Translations under genes and position numbers: made by a program
Shown: positions 1-6,638 of the stretch, piece by piece
Layout of the letters: the number at the start of each line of letters is the position of its first letter
How positions within the stretch are numbered: position 1 is the first letter of the stretch
Assembly: GCA_002333205.1 (NCBI GenBank)
Contig: DDAD01000141.1
Coordinates: 14,466 to 24,916 of the forward strand
DNA length: 10,451 bases
Source: Pedobacter sp. UBA2067
GTDB taxonomy: Bacteria; Bacteroidota; Bacteroidia; Sphingobacteriales; Sphingobacteriaceae
Direction of reading: 5' to 3'
The notes under the pieces: generated by a model
Told to the model about the DNA's origin: nothing
The model's database searches: none
The model's input: only the letters and a program-made list of their open reading frames with translations

Positions 1-214
1 CCAGCAGGGCATACTGATCTACCACATGGGCGAAAGCATGGAAGCTAAGCTTAGAGATGTCTAGCAGCCCCTTCAGCGCTTTTTGATTTAGCGTTTCCAC
101 ATCATCAAAAAAGACTTCAAATTCAAGTCCTTCTGTGTCAATCTTGTGGTGTATTAAAGCATCAAAAATAAAGGTGTCGTTCGGGCAGGGGGAGAATCCA
201 AGGCTTAGTTTCAT
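1..214 (-). CDS. mqnD: 1,4-dihydroxy-6-naphthoate synthase MqnD, N-terminal part (runs off left edge)
   Basis: Only the first 71 codons are present. The protein starts MKLSLGFSPCPNDTFIFDAL; the SPCPNDTF stretch close to the N terminus is characteristic of the MqnA/MqnD family, whose fold resembles periplasmic solute-binding proteins. MqnD acts in the futalosine pathway of menaquinone synthesis, converting cyclic dehypoxanthine futalosine to 1,4-dihydroxy-6-naphthoate in the cytoplasm. I prefer MqnD over MqnA because of the direct linkage to mqnB and the close match to remembered MqnD N termini, but the truncated length prevents a domain-level check. The ATG lies 34 bases downstream of the mqnB stop codon on the same strand, so the two are likely co-expressed, although a promoter-like sequence in the spacer could give mqnD transcription of its own. 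There is no clear Shine-Dalgarno; the upstream bases are A/T-rich as usual in Bacteroidota. Confidence 0.9.
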   Translation of the reverse strand, partial: MKLSLGFSPCPNDTFIFDALIHHKIDTEGLEFEVFFDDVETLNQKALKGLLDISKLSFHAFAHVVDQYALL

Positions 215-230
215 ATGGTAAAAGTAAATA

Positions 231-264
231 CAAACCTAAAAGGATACGTTATTCCTTTGTCAAA
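231..264 (-). promoter_or_regulatory. Candidate Bacteroidota-type promoter for mqnD
   Basis: Read on the minus strand, TTTG (264-261) is followed after 22 bases by TAGGTTTG (238-231), a full match to the Bacteroidota -7 consensus TAnnTTTG with a -33 TTTG. The mqnD ATG begins 16 bases further on, almost the same geometry as the promoter in front of the PTPS-type gene. The -33 element lies inside the last codons of mqnB. A 6-base inverted repeat (AAAGGA at 239-244, TCCTTT at 253-258, 8-base loop) fills the spacer and spans the mqnB stop codon. It could be an operator or chance. Confidence 0.5.
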
Positions 265-881
265 AACCTGATGGCCCAGTCATTCAAGTTTTTAATGGCG
301 AGGTCAATCTTCCAACTTTCTTTGTTTCGTGGCTCTACAAAGTTTGAAATAGCACGTACCTGGATACAGGGGATTTGATGCTTGTTGCAGGCATAGATCA
401 CAGCTGCGCCTTCCATGGTTTCAACATCAGGAGCCAGCCTTGCGTTAACGGCATCAATGCTGGGTTGGTGGCCGTGTACCTTGTTTACCGTAATGCCCTT
501 TGCAGTACTTAATGGCGGATGTGTTGGCTGCAGGGCTGGTATGGCAGTGTAGCTGCTTTCGCCGAAACCCAAGGCCTCTATTGGAATAAACTCCGGGCCA
601 TCTTCTGCACCTAGCTCTGCAAGAATATCCTGGCAAACCTGTACCAGGCTACCGGGAGGAAGCGCCGACCTGAAACTCCCTGCAATACCCAGGTTAAGCA
701 CTTGATTGTATTTTCCCGGTCGCAAGTGTTGCCCAAGTGCAAAGGCCGTGGCTGTCATACCAACACCAGTAATAAGCACATCAAAGTCTGGAGTTTCGAT
801 ATAGCTATCCGTTTTTAACTCAAAGTGTGTCAGGATGTTTTTGATTTCAAACCAGGTGGCGGCAACCAGTAATGTTTTCAT
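249..881 (-). CDS. mqnB: Futalosine hydrolase MqnB
   Basis: A 210-residue cytoplasmic enzyme of the nucleoside phosphorylase/MTA-SAH nucleosidase superfamily. It should hydrolyse futalosine to dehypoxanthine futalosine and hypoxanthine in menaquinone synthesis. Visible family features are the N-terminal strand with Glu12, a GVG loop at 39-41, the nucleoside-binding LNLGIAG at 62-68, the substrate-binding VETMEGAA at 153-160 (Glu157 in the ribose-contacting position) and RAISN at 176-180. MTA/SAH nucleosidases normally end that last motif with Asp; here it is Asn180, as expected for the futalosine hydrolase branch. Length is normal for the family. The next gene downstream is mqnD, which confirms the pathway. 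It is transcribed divergently from the pterin/folE genes across 65 bases. I could not find a strong minus-strand TAnnTTTG match in that gap. Confidence 0.93.
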   Translation of the reverse strand: MKTLLVAATWFEIKNILTHFELKTDSYIETPDFDVLITGVGMTATAFALGQHLRPGKYNQVLNLGIAGSFRSALPPGSLVQVCQDILAELGAEDGPEFIPIEALGFGESSYTAIPALQPTHPPLSTAKGITVNKVHGHQPSIDAVNARLAPDVETMEGAAVIYACNKHQIPCIQVRAISNFVEPRNKESWKIDLAIKNLNDWAIRFLTKE

Positions 882-921
882 ATTGCTAAGGTAAAGAACT
901 TTCTACTTAATGGTTTCTGCG

Positions 922-929
922 TATATTTG
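922..929 (+). promoter_or_regulatory. Bacteroidota -7 element (TAnnTTTG) of the pterin/folE/fabD run
   Basis: TATATTTG matches TAnnTTTG exactly and ends 17 bases before the ATG at 947. A possible -33 element, TTTC at 900-903, differs from TTTG by one base and sits 18 bases upstream. It lies in the 65-base divergent gap between mqnB and the PTPS-type gene, and is the only good promoter candidate I see ahead of the four co-oriented plus-strand genes. Confidence 0.55.
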
Positions 930-946
930 TAATCTATTCACAAGAA

Positions 947-1357
947 ATGATTTATATTACACGCAAAGCAAATTTTAATGCTGCTCATAAATTATCCCGT
1001 CAGGATTGGTCTGATGACAAGAACCTTGAGGTTTTTGGCAAATGCTCTAACCCGAACTGGCACGGTCACAACTACGAACTTTTTGTTACTGTAAAAGGGG
1101 AGATCAATCCTGAAACTGGCTTTTTGGTGGACCTGAAGTGGCTTAAAGATGTTATGAACACTTATGTAGTGGACAAAATAGACCACCGGAATTTAAACCT
1201 GGATGTTGACTTTATGGCTGGTAAACTTGCCTCTACAGAGAACCTGGCAATTGCCATCTGGGATATTTTATTACCGCATATTGAGGCTGCCAATGCAAGT
1301 CTTCACTGCATCAAAATTTATGAGACCGAAAATAATTACGTAGAATATTTCGGTTAA
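947..1357 (+). CDS. 6-pyruvoyltetrahydropterin synthase / 6-carboxytetrahydropterin synthase (QueD) family protein, PTPS-type
   Basis: A 136-residue member of the COG0720 T-fold family. It should act on 7,8-dihydroneopterin triphosphate, the product of FolE encoded just downstream. Zinc ligands are His14, His39 and His41; the catalytic triad is Cys33, Asp79 and His80; the pterin anchor is Glu126 in YETENN. The spacings match mammalian PTPS almost exactly (His to Cys 19, Cys to Asp 46). The key motif is C-x5-HGH (Cys33 to His39) with FGKCSNPNWHGHNY, as in eukaryotic-type PTPS, whereas classical QueD has C-x3-HGH. I therefore infer 6-pyruvoyltetrahydropterin synthase activity (tetrahydrobiopterin-type pathway), though automatic annotation would often read queD, and members of this family can be promiscuous. 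It is probably the first gene of an operon, with folE 11 bases after its stop. The start is the first ATG after the promoter. Confidence 0.88.
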   Translation: MIYITRKANFNAAHKLSRQDWSDDKNLEVFGKCSNPNWHGHNYELFVTVKGEINPETGFLVDLKWLKDVMNTYVVDKIDHRNLNLDVDFMAGKLASTENLAIAIWDILLPHIEAANASLHCIKIYETENNYVEYFG

Positions 1358-1368
1358 GCACATATCAA

Positions 1369-2004
1369 ATGGACAAACACACACAAGATTTTACGGAAGA
1401 AGAAAACGAAGGATACGTTAAAATTGACAGGTATAATCAAGGTAGAATTGATTCTATTGCTTCCCATTATAAAGACATTCTAGAGCAAATTGGAGAGGAT
1501 CCACAACGTGAAGGTCTGGTAAAAACACCGGAACGCGTTGCCAAAGCACTTCAGTTTTTAACACATGGTTATGATACCAAACCGGAAGAAATCCTTCGGT
1601 CGGCCATGTTTAAAGAGGATTATTCACAAATGGTCGTGGTAAAAGACATTGAGATATTCTCCATGTGCGAGCATCACATGCTTCCATTTTTTGGTAAGGC
1701 ACACATTGCCTACATTCCAAATGGCCACATTGTGGGTCTAAGTAAAATTCCAAGGGTGGTTGATGCCTATGCCCGTCGTTTACAGGTACAGGAGCGATTA
1801 ACTAATGAAATCAGGGATTGTATCCAGTCTACCCTGAACCCTGCAGGTGTTGCGGTGGTGATTGAGTGCAAGCACCTTTGCATGTCTATGCGTGGCGTTC
1901 AGAAGCAAAACTCCGTAACTACGACTTCCGCATTTACAGGACATTTCAAGAATGAGACTACCCGGGCAGAGTTTTTGAGGTTGATTACAGCTGGTTTACA
2001 CTAA
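1369..2004 (+). CDS. folE: GTP cyclohydrolase I FolE
   Basis: A 211-residue type I GTP cyclohydrolase, normal in length, converting GTP to 7,8-dihydroneopterin triphosphate and formate in the cytoplasm as a homodecamer. This is the entry to folate and to pterin cofactors. Zinc ligands are Cys100 and His103 in SMCEHHMLPF and Cys171 in CKHLCMSMRG; the 71-residue spacing between the two cysteines equals that of the E. coli enzyme (110 and 181). The catalytic His102 and His169 are present too. EREGL-like QREGLVKTPERVAKA at 46-60 is the usual N-terminal signature, and the GHIVGLSKIPRVV stretch at 119-131 is intact. The first 25 residues are charged and poorly conserved, as is usual. It follows the PTPS-type gene by 11 bases and precedes fabD by 10, so the three are likely one transcript. 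Confidence 0.97.
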   Translation: MDKHTQDFTEEENEGYVKIDRYNQGRIDSIASHYKDILEQIGEDPQREGLVKTPERVAKALQFLTHGYDTKPEEILRSAMFKEDYSQMVVVKDIEIFSMCEHHMLPFFGKAHIAYIPNGHIVGLSKIPRVVDAYARRLQVQERLTNEIRDCIQSTLNPAGVAVVIECKHLCMSMRGVQKQNSVTTTSAFTGHFKNETTRAEFLRLITAGLH

Positions 2005-2014
2005 AATTTATTCA

Positions 2015-2890
2015 ATGAGAGCATACATATTTCCAGGTCAGGGGGCACAATTCTCTGGCATGGGCAAAGCATTATACCAAGATCCCGCATCTAAAGACCT
2101 ATTTGAACAGGCGAATGAAATTATGGGCTTCCGCATCAGCGACATCATGTTCGAAGGTAGCGATGAAGCTTTGAAACAAACTAACGTTACCCAGCCAGCA
2201 ATTTTCCTGCATTCAGTGATCCTTGCGCTGTCGTTGAAGGATAACTTCAAGCCTGACATGGTTGCCGGTCACTCATTAGGTGAATTTTCTGCACTTGTTG
2301 CGGCTTCTGCTTTGAAGTTTGAAGACGGCCTTAGGTTGGTTATGGCGAGAGCGAACGCAATGCAGCGTGCATGTGAGTTACAACCTTCTACCATGGCAGC
2401 CATTTTAGGCCTTGGAGATGATGTTGTAGAGCGCATTTGCGCAGAGATCGATGAGGTTGTTGTACCGGCAAACTATAATTGCCCTGGTCAGCTGGTGATC
2501 TCTGGCAGCATTGAAGGTATTGATCTTGCTTGTGCAAAATTGACCGAAGCTGGTGCTAAAAGGGCATTGAAGTTGAACGTGGGTGGTGCTTTCCATTCAC
2601 CTTTAATGGAACCAGCAAGGGTAGAGCTTCAACAGGCAATTGAGAATACAAGCATCATGAGCCCGATCTGTCCGATATACCAAAACGTAGATCCACGTCC
2701 AAATACCAACCCGGACCAGATCAAAGCTAACCTGATTACCCAATTAACCGGCGCTGTAAAATGGACACAAACCATTGAACAGATGCTTGCTGATGGTGCA
2801 ACTGAATTCACTGAAGTTGGACCAGGCAATGTTTTACAGGGATTGGTTAAAAAGGTGAATAGAGCAGCGGTGACCAACGCTGCAGGTTAA
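2015..2890 (+). CDS. fabD: Malonyl-CoA:ACP transacylase FabD
   Basis: A 291-residue cytoplasmic enzyme that transfers malonyl from CoA to acyl carrier protein for fatty acid synthesis. The N terminus carries FPGQGAQ (6-12; Gln9 forms part of the oxyanion hole). The nucleophile is Ser87 in GHSLGE, Arg112 binds the malonyl carboxylate, His194 in GAFHSP is the catalytic base and EVGPG near residue 267 is the usual C-terminal motif. Everything needed for activity is present and the length is typical. It sits 10 bases after folE and 34 bases before the sensor kinase gene, all on the plus strand, and is not next to other fab genes within this window. Translation starts at the ATG just after folE; the preceding bases are A/T-rich without a Shine-Dalgarno. 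Confidence 0.97.
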   Translation: MRAYIFPGQGAQFSGMGKALYQDPASKDLFEQANEIMGFRISDIMFEGSDEALKQTNVTQPAIFLHSVILALSLKDNFKPDMVAGHSLGEFSALVAASALKFEDGLRLVMARANAMQRACELQPSTMAAILGLGDDVVERICAEIDEVVVPANYNCPGQLVISGSIEGIDLACAKLTEAGAKRALKLNVGGAFHSPLMEPARVELQQAIENTSIMSPICPIYQNVDPRPNTNPDQIKANLITQLTGAVKWTQTIEQMLADGATEFTEVGPGNVLQGLVKKVNRAAVTNAAG

Positions 2891-2897
2891 GCATACA

Positions 2898-2913
2898 TAC
2901 GGGAGTACCCGTA
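2898..2913 (+). repeat. Perfect inverted repeat between fabD and the sensor kinase
   Basis: TACGGG and CCCGTA form a perfect 6-base stem with the 4-base loop AGTA, starting 7 bases after the fabD stop and ending 11 bases before the kinase ATG. It is followed by A-rich rather than T-rich sequence, so it is not an intrinsic terminator on the plus strand. It may fold in the mRNA and affect translation or processing at this gene junction. Confidence 0.5.
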
Positions 2914-2924
2914 AAAAATAAGTT

Positions 2925-4577
2925 ATGAGTATAGGTGCGAAAATAAGGTTTCTTCTACTGATTTTAAGCCTGTGCTGTATAGCAACTGCAGTGTCTTTGA
3001 AACATTCCATTTCGAAAAAAGACCTGCTGGATCATGAGGCTTCCATCTTACAGGAAAATTTAGCTGTAAGGGAACACATGGTCTACAATTTTTTAAATGA
3101 TCCTGCCGAGCTTAAAAGAGCGCAGGCATATCACCTTAATGAGGACTATGCGCTCGATGTTATCCAGCGGTTCAAAGCCAAGGGTATACAAGTCCTAACC
3201 TTTAAAAAAAATGAGCTCCTGTTCTGGAGCTCATTTAAAACCTTTCCTTCAGAAATCCTGCGAATACGCGAAGGAAACTCTTTTCACCAGTTTAATAATG
3301 GCTGGGCGGAGGTGATCAAGAAAACCTCGGGCGATTTTACCATCGTCTTTCTAATTGAAGTTAAAAACCAGTATAAATTCACGAATAAGTACCTGAGCAA
3401 CAGCTTCGTGACGACGTTGACAGACTCGAAGTCACTGACGCTGGCAAACTTTAATGATACGGAAGTTCATGGTATTAACGACCACAATGGGAACCTTCTA
3501 TTTGTGGTTAAACTGATACCGGGCTATGTAGATACGATCTTTTCCAATCTGGAGGTATGGCTATGGATCATTGGGTTGTTCAGCTTTTGCTTGTTTGTAA
3601 ATTCCCTTTGTGCGCTGCTGGTGCGCTCCGGAAGGCTATTGTTGGGTACCCTGCTGATCACTTTATTTTTCCTGATTTTTCGGTTAACGGATCTTGAATT
3701 TGGATGGTTCAATCACCAGTTCAACTTCCAATTGTTCAATCCAAAGGTTTATGGAGAAAGTTATGTGCTACCTTCCCTTGGAGACTTTCTATTAAACGTG
3801 ATCTCCATAACCTGGGTGGTGTTATTCGCATATACTTACAAGGATCAATATGAGCTTCCTGAACGTTTAAAGCGCAGTAAGCTCGCTGGTATTGGGTTCC
3901 ACGTGCTTCTGATGCTGATCTTTGTAGGCATTGGGTTCCTTTTTGATCATATTGTTTATGGGCTGATCATCAACTCTAAGATCAACTTTGAGATCACCAA
4001 TATTGTTGGGCTTGGTTGGCTAAGTTGGATCAGCATCATCATTCTTTGTTTGGTGTGGTTCAATGCCTTCATTCTGGGCTATATTCTAATGAGTCTGAGC
4101 AAGCAACTGCAGGTGAGCAACAAGCAACGATTACTGATATTTATCGCAACGGCGCTGGCTTTCCTGATTGGTTATCTAAGCCTCGGCTTCGCGGTTTTCT
4201 TTGTAACGTATTGCTTCTTTGTGTTTTTGCTGGGCTGGAATATTTACCTGCAGCAGGCACGATTCTACGTTTACATCTATGCACTGATGTTTTTCTGTCT
4301 GGCTTTCATTTCAGCAATCAAGTACCTGGAATATAGCAGCAAGCGCGAACAAAGCATGCGATTAACCATAGCGCAGCGACTGCACTATACAGATGATCCG
4401 AAGGTGTTAATGGCGATAAAGACGCTGGAGGAAGGGATAACATCTGATAAGTCGGTGGCTGACCGCTTTGTTGCATTGAAAGAAAAGCAGCAGTCGGCAC
4501 TGGACAAGTACATCAACCAGCGGTTCCTGGATGGCTATCTTAAAGAGTTTGAGAATTCTGTGCTGGAATACGGATAG
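2925..4577 (+). CDS. N-terminal half of the interrupted sensor kinase: multi-pass membrane sensor region
   Basis: This 550-codon frame begins with a membrane segment (about residues 6-24), followed by an extracytoplasmic domain of roughly 180 residues, then a cluster of hydrophobic segments near 209-233, 238-258, 286-304, 319-348, 361-390, 403-420, 421-440 and 446-465. A charged, helical stretch follows and then the TAG. It has no kinase motifs by itself. If the TAG is real and not read through, the product would be a membrane protein lacking any output domain. The ATG is chosen because it is the first after fabD and directly precedes a signal-anchor-like segment. An 11-base perfect hairpin lies within codons 95-104 (see the terminator entry). 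I cannot name the ligand sensed. Confidence 0.6.
   Translation: MSIGAKIRFLLLILSLCCIATAVSLKHSISKKDLLDHEASILQENLAVREHMVYNFLNDPAELKRAQAYHLNEDYALDVIQRFKAKGIQVLTFKKNELLFWSSFKTFPSEILRIREGNSFHQFNNGWAEVIKKTSGDFTIVFLIEVKNQYKFTNKYLSNSFVTTLTDSKSLTLANFNDTEVHGINDHNGNLLFVVKLIPGYVDTIFSNLEVWLWIIGLFSFCLFVNSLCALLVRSGRLLLGTLLITLFFLIFRLTDLEFGWFNHQFNFQLFNPKVYGESYVLPSLGDFLLNVISITWVVLFAYTYKDQYELPERLKRSKLAGIGFHVLLMLIFVGIGFLFDHIVYGLIINSKINFEITNIVGLGWLSWISIIILCLVWFNAFILGYILMSLSKQLQVSNKQRLLIFIATALAFLIGYLSLGFAVFFVTYCFFVFLLGWNIYLQQARFYVYIYALMFFCLAFISAIKYLEYSSKREQSMRLTIAQRLHYTDDPKVLMAIKTLEEGITSDKSVADRFVALKEKQQSALDKYINQRFLDGYLKEFENSVLEYG
3204..3236 (-). terminator. Terminator-like hairpin facing the antisense strand inside the kinase gene
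   Basis: Arms 3209-3219 and 3226-3236 are perfect 11-base inverted repeats (AAATGAGCTCC and its complement) around the 6-base loop TGTTCT. Read on the minus strand, the GC-containing stem is followed by eight T (3211-3204), which is the form of a rho-independent terminator. On the plus strand the stem is followed only by TTT then A, so sense transcription should be little affected. It lies inside coding sequence, so chance remains possible. Confidence 0.4.
4575..4577 (+). other. In-frame amber codon splitting the sensor kinase
   Basis: The reading is GAA TAC GGA TAG CAA GAT TCG, and the frame stays open for 685 codons afterwards until the TAA at 6633-6635. One base change from a sense codon such as GAG, AAG or CAG would create this TAG. 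The first possible restart, GTG at 4632, has no recognisable ribosome-binding context. Confidence 0.85.
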
Positions 4578-4631
4578 CAAGATTCGGCCGTAGACACCAT
4601 CCCGAATAAGCTGAGCTATTACCGGGACCTG

Positions 4632-6635
4632 GTGCGTTCTGGCTCTGTAAAGGTTTCTGCCTACTTCTACCGCTTGAACGACCCTTTTGGCTTTGAAAAC
4701 TACTTTGGTATCATCCCGGTATTTGATGAACAACGTTTGATTGGAACGCTGTTGATTGAGTTAAAATCGCAGCAATACAACTACTACAGCAAGTTTCCTG
4801 AACTCCTGGTGGAAGGGCATACCTCGCGGGAGGAGTCTTACAAAGATTATTCCTTTGCGTTCTATAACAACGGGAAGTTATTTCGGCAATCCGGGCCCTA
4901 CACTTACAAGCTTTCCGCAAATTCATACCTGAAAAGCCCTAATCCAACTTACCTTGATGATGAGGATGGTTTTAATCACCTTGTCTACCAACCCGGCAAG
5001 TCGAAACTCATCATTATCAGCAAAGAAAACGTCGGTGCAGTTATGCATCTGGCAACCTTGTCTTTCTTTTTTCTGGTTTTCATCATCTTTTCTGCGGCGC
5101 TGTATATTTTGATCTGGTTGGTGAAGAACATCGATGAAAGCTGGACCGGCTGGTTTAACATCAACCGCTCGCTGATGATTAATGCCAACAAGATCCTTTA
5201 TAAAACACGTATTCAATTCTCGATTATTTTGTCTGTGGTGGCCACTTTGCTGATCGTCGGTTGGACCACTTACTTTTACATCAGCGGAGAGTACCGAAAG
5301 CAGCAGGATGAACTGATGCGGGAACGTATTCGTAAAATCCAGATTTCTTTCGAGAAGCAGATTGCCGATGGAGGCTTGCCTGAAGTAAACAATCAATCGG
5401 TATTAGAATTCAACCGCTTTGCAGATATGAATGCAGCATACCTGAATTTGTTCAACGTGAAAGGTGACCTGCTGTTCACTTCCTTGCCCAACATCTACGA
5501 GAACGGGCTTATCGGAGAGAAAATGGCCTCTAATGCTTACATATACCTGCATGAGCTGCAGCGTTCTGAGTTCCTGAACCCTTCAGAGCGAATTGGGGAG
5601 TTTACCTATTCATCGGCCTATGCGCCAATCCGTGACCACCAAAATAAAACGGTAGCTTACATCGGATTGCCCAATTATGGCAATGAATCGGACTATCAAA
5701 GCAAGATCAGTCTTTTTGTAAATACATTGATCAATATCTACGCGCTGGTTTTTGTGGCCATTGGAATCCTTGCCGTGTTCCTGGCAAATCAAATCACCAG
5801 TCCACTGACTTTCATTCAGGAAAGCATACGTAAAACCAAGCTGGGGCAGATTAATAAGCCTATTGTTTGGTCTAGACATGATGAGATCGGCGCACTGATT
5901 AAGGAATACAATAAGATGATTGCAGCGCTGGAAGAGAGTGCCCGGAAGTTGGCAAGGTCTGAAAGGGAGCATGCCTGGCGCGAGATGGCTAAACAGATTG
6001 CCCATGAGATTAAGAATCCCCTTACACCATTAAAACTCGGGGTACAACTGCTGGAAAGGTCCTGGAAGGAACAAGATCCTAACTTCGACAAGAAATTTGA
6101 TCGCTTTAACAAGTCGTTCATTGAGCAGATTGATAACCTGTCGACAATTGCTTCAGAGTTCTCCAACTTTGCCAAAATGCCTGATACGAAGCTGGAAAAA
6201 CTGCGGTTACTGCCAATCATTGAAGAAAGTAAGCGGATGTACGGCAATGCGGAAGATACCGAGATCATTATCGACAACCAGGTGGACCATGATGTGTTAA
6301 TCTGGGGGGACAAAGGGCAGCTAAGTCGTTCTTTTAACAACTTGTTCAAAAATGCGATTGAAGCTGCTGCAGCAAACGCAGTGCATTGTCTGATCTATGT
6401 GAAGATCTTCATTGACTCAAAGGATCTTGTCATTGAAGTTGCTGACAATGCAAAAGGGATTGATCTTGCATTGCAAGACCGGATCTTCGTTCCAAGTTTT
6501 ACAACAACCTCGTCAGGCACTGGATTGGGACTAGCTTTCGTTAAGCAGGCTGTTGAGAATGCGGGGGGAAGTGTGACCTTCAACTCCGTCATCAATGAAG
6601 GTACAACGTTCTATTTACGCTTCCCGGTAGTGTAA
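4632..6635 (+). CDS. C-terminal half of the interrupted sensor kinase: HAMP, HisKA and ATPase domains
   Basis: The frame is open from 4578; GTG at 4632 is merely the first start-like codon, and I doubt it is used. In read-through numbering, an extracytoplasmic stretch is followed by membrane segments near 707-735, 763-787 and 936-957, with a second extracytoplasmic domain between the last two. A HAMP linker (about 957-1010) follows. The H-box is IAHEIKNPLTPLKL with phospho-acceptor His1027 (codon 6003-6005), of the NtrY type. The N-box is NLFKNAIEA, the F-box FVPSFTTTSSG and the G2 box GTGLGLA. The G1 box reads DNAKG at 1174-1178 rather than DxGxG, so Gly is replaced by Ala at 1176. Alone, this half could still dimerise and autophosphorylate if expressed. 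It ends 3 bases from a convergent gene. Confidence 0.7.
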   Translation: MRSGSVKVSAYFYRLNDPFGFENYFGIIPVFDEQRLIGTLLIELKSQQYNYYSKFPELLVEGHTSREESYKDYSFAFYNNGKLFRQSGPYTYKLSANSYLKSPNPTYLDDEDGFNHLVYQPGKSKLIIISKENVGAVMHLATLSFFFLVFIIFSAALYILIWLVKNIDESWTGWFNINRSLMINANKILYKTRIQFSIILSVVATLLIVGWTTYFYISGEYRKQQDELMRERIRKIQISFEKQIADGGLPEVNNQSVLEFNRFADMNAAYLNLFNVKGDLLFTSLPNIYENGLIGEKMASNAYIYLHELQRSEFLNPSERIGEFTYSSAYAPIRDHQNKTVAYIGLPNYGNESDYQSKISLFVNTLINIYALVFVAIGILAVFLANQITSPLTFIQESIRKTKLGQINKPIVWSRHDEIGALIKEYNKMIAALEESARKLARSEREHAWREMAKQIAHEIKNPLTPLKLGVQLLERSWKEQDPNFDKKFDRFNKSFIEQIDNLSTIASEFSNFAKMPDTKLEKLRLLPIIEESKRMYGNAEDTEIIIDNQVDHDVLIWGDKGQLSRSFNNLFKNAIEAAAANAVHCLIYVKIFIDSKDLVIEVADNAKGIDLALQDRIFVPSFTTTSSGTGLGLAFVKQAVENAGGSVTFNSVINEGTTFYLRFPVV

Positions 6636-6637
6636 AT
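6613..6637 (+). terminator. Possible weak hairpin at the convergent kinase / coiled-coil gene junction
   Basis: ATTTACGCT (6613-6621) and AGTGTAAAT (6629-6637) pair over nine bases with one G-U wobble in the plus-strand RNA, around the loop TCCCGGT. The stem contains the kinase stop codon. It lacks a T-run and is A/T-rich, so terminator activity is uncertain; in the minus-strand RNA the wobble becomes a C-A mismatch. No better terminator is visible at this 3-base junction. Confidence 0.2.
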
Positions 6638-6638
6638 G

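Larger units (their letters stand above)
2925..6635 (+). pseudogene. Very large NtrY-like membrane sensor histidine kinase, interrupted by one in-frame TAG
   Basis: The two reading frames 2925-4577 and 4578-6635 lie in the same frame with no shift; only a TAG at 4575-4577 separates them. Read through, they give 1236 residues (amber as residue 551): about nine N-terminal membrane segments, an extracytoplasmic region, three further membrane segments, HAMP, HisKA with His1027 and a C-terminal HATPase_c domain. That is a plausible whole for the large Bacteroidota kinases of this type. None of the other complete genes in the window ends in TAG (seven TAA counting this gene's own end, one TGA), and residues after the TAG continue the same domain. 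I infer a nonsense mutation or a sequencing error; read-through or two separate proteins are less likely. The first glycine of the ATP-binding G1 box is also replaced (Ala1176). No response regulator gene is adjacent. Confidence 0.7.

Noticed and set aside
4016..4336. A 106-codon plus-strand open frame inside the sensor kinase
   Set aside because: It lies in another frame of the kinase's membrane region, has no family resemblance and no start context; it is a shadow of the real gene.
4575..4577. Pyrrolysine or another reassigned amino acid at the TAG
   Set aside because: Pyrrolysine is not known in this bacterial group, no other TAG occurs inside a gene here, and the site is not a conserved catalytic position.
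4923..5396. A 157-codon minus-strand open frame opposite the kinase
   Set aside because: Its composition follows from the sense codons on the other strand, and no motif or promoter supports it.
5816..6349. A 177-codon minus-strand open frame opposite the HAMP/HisKA region
   Set aside because: Serine/leucine-rich antisense shadow of conserved kinase codons, with no recognisable domain.
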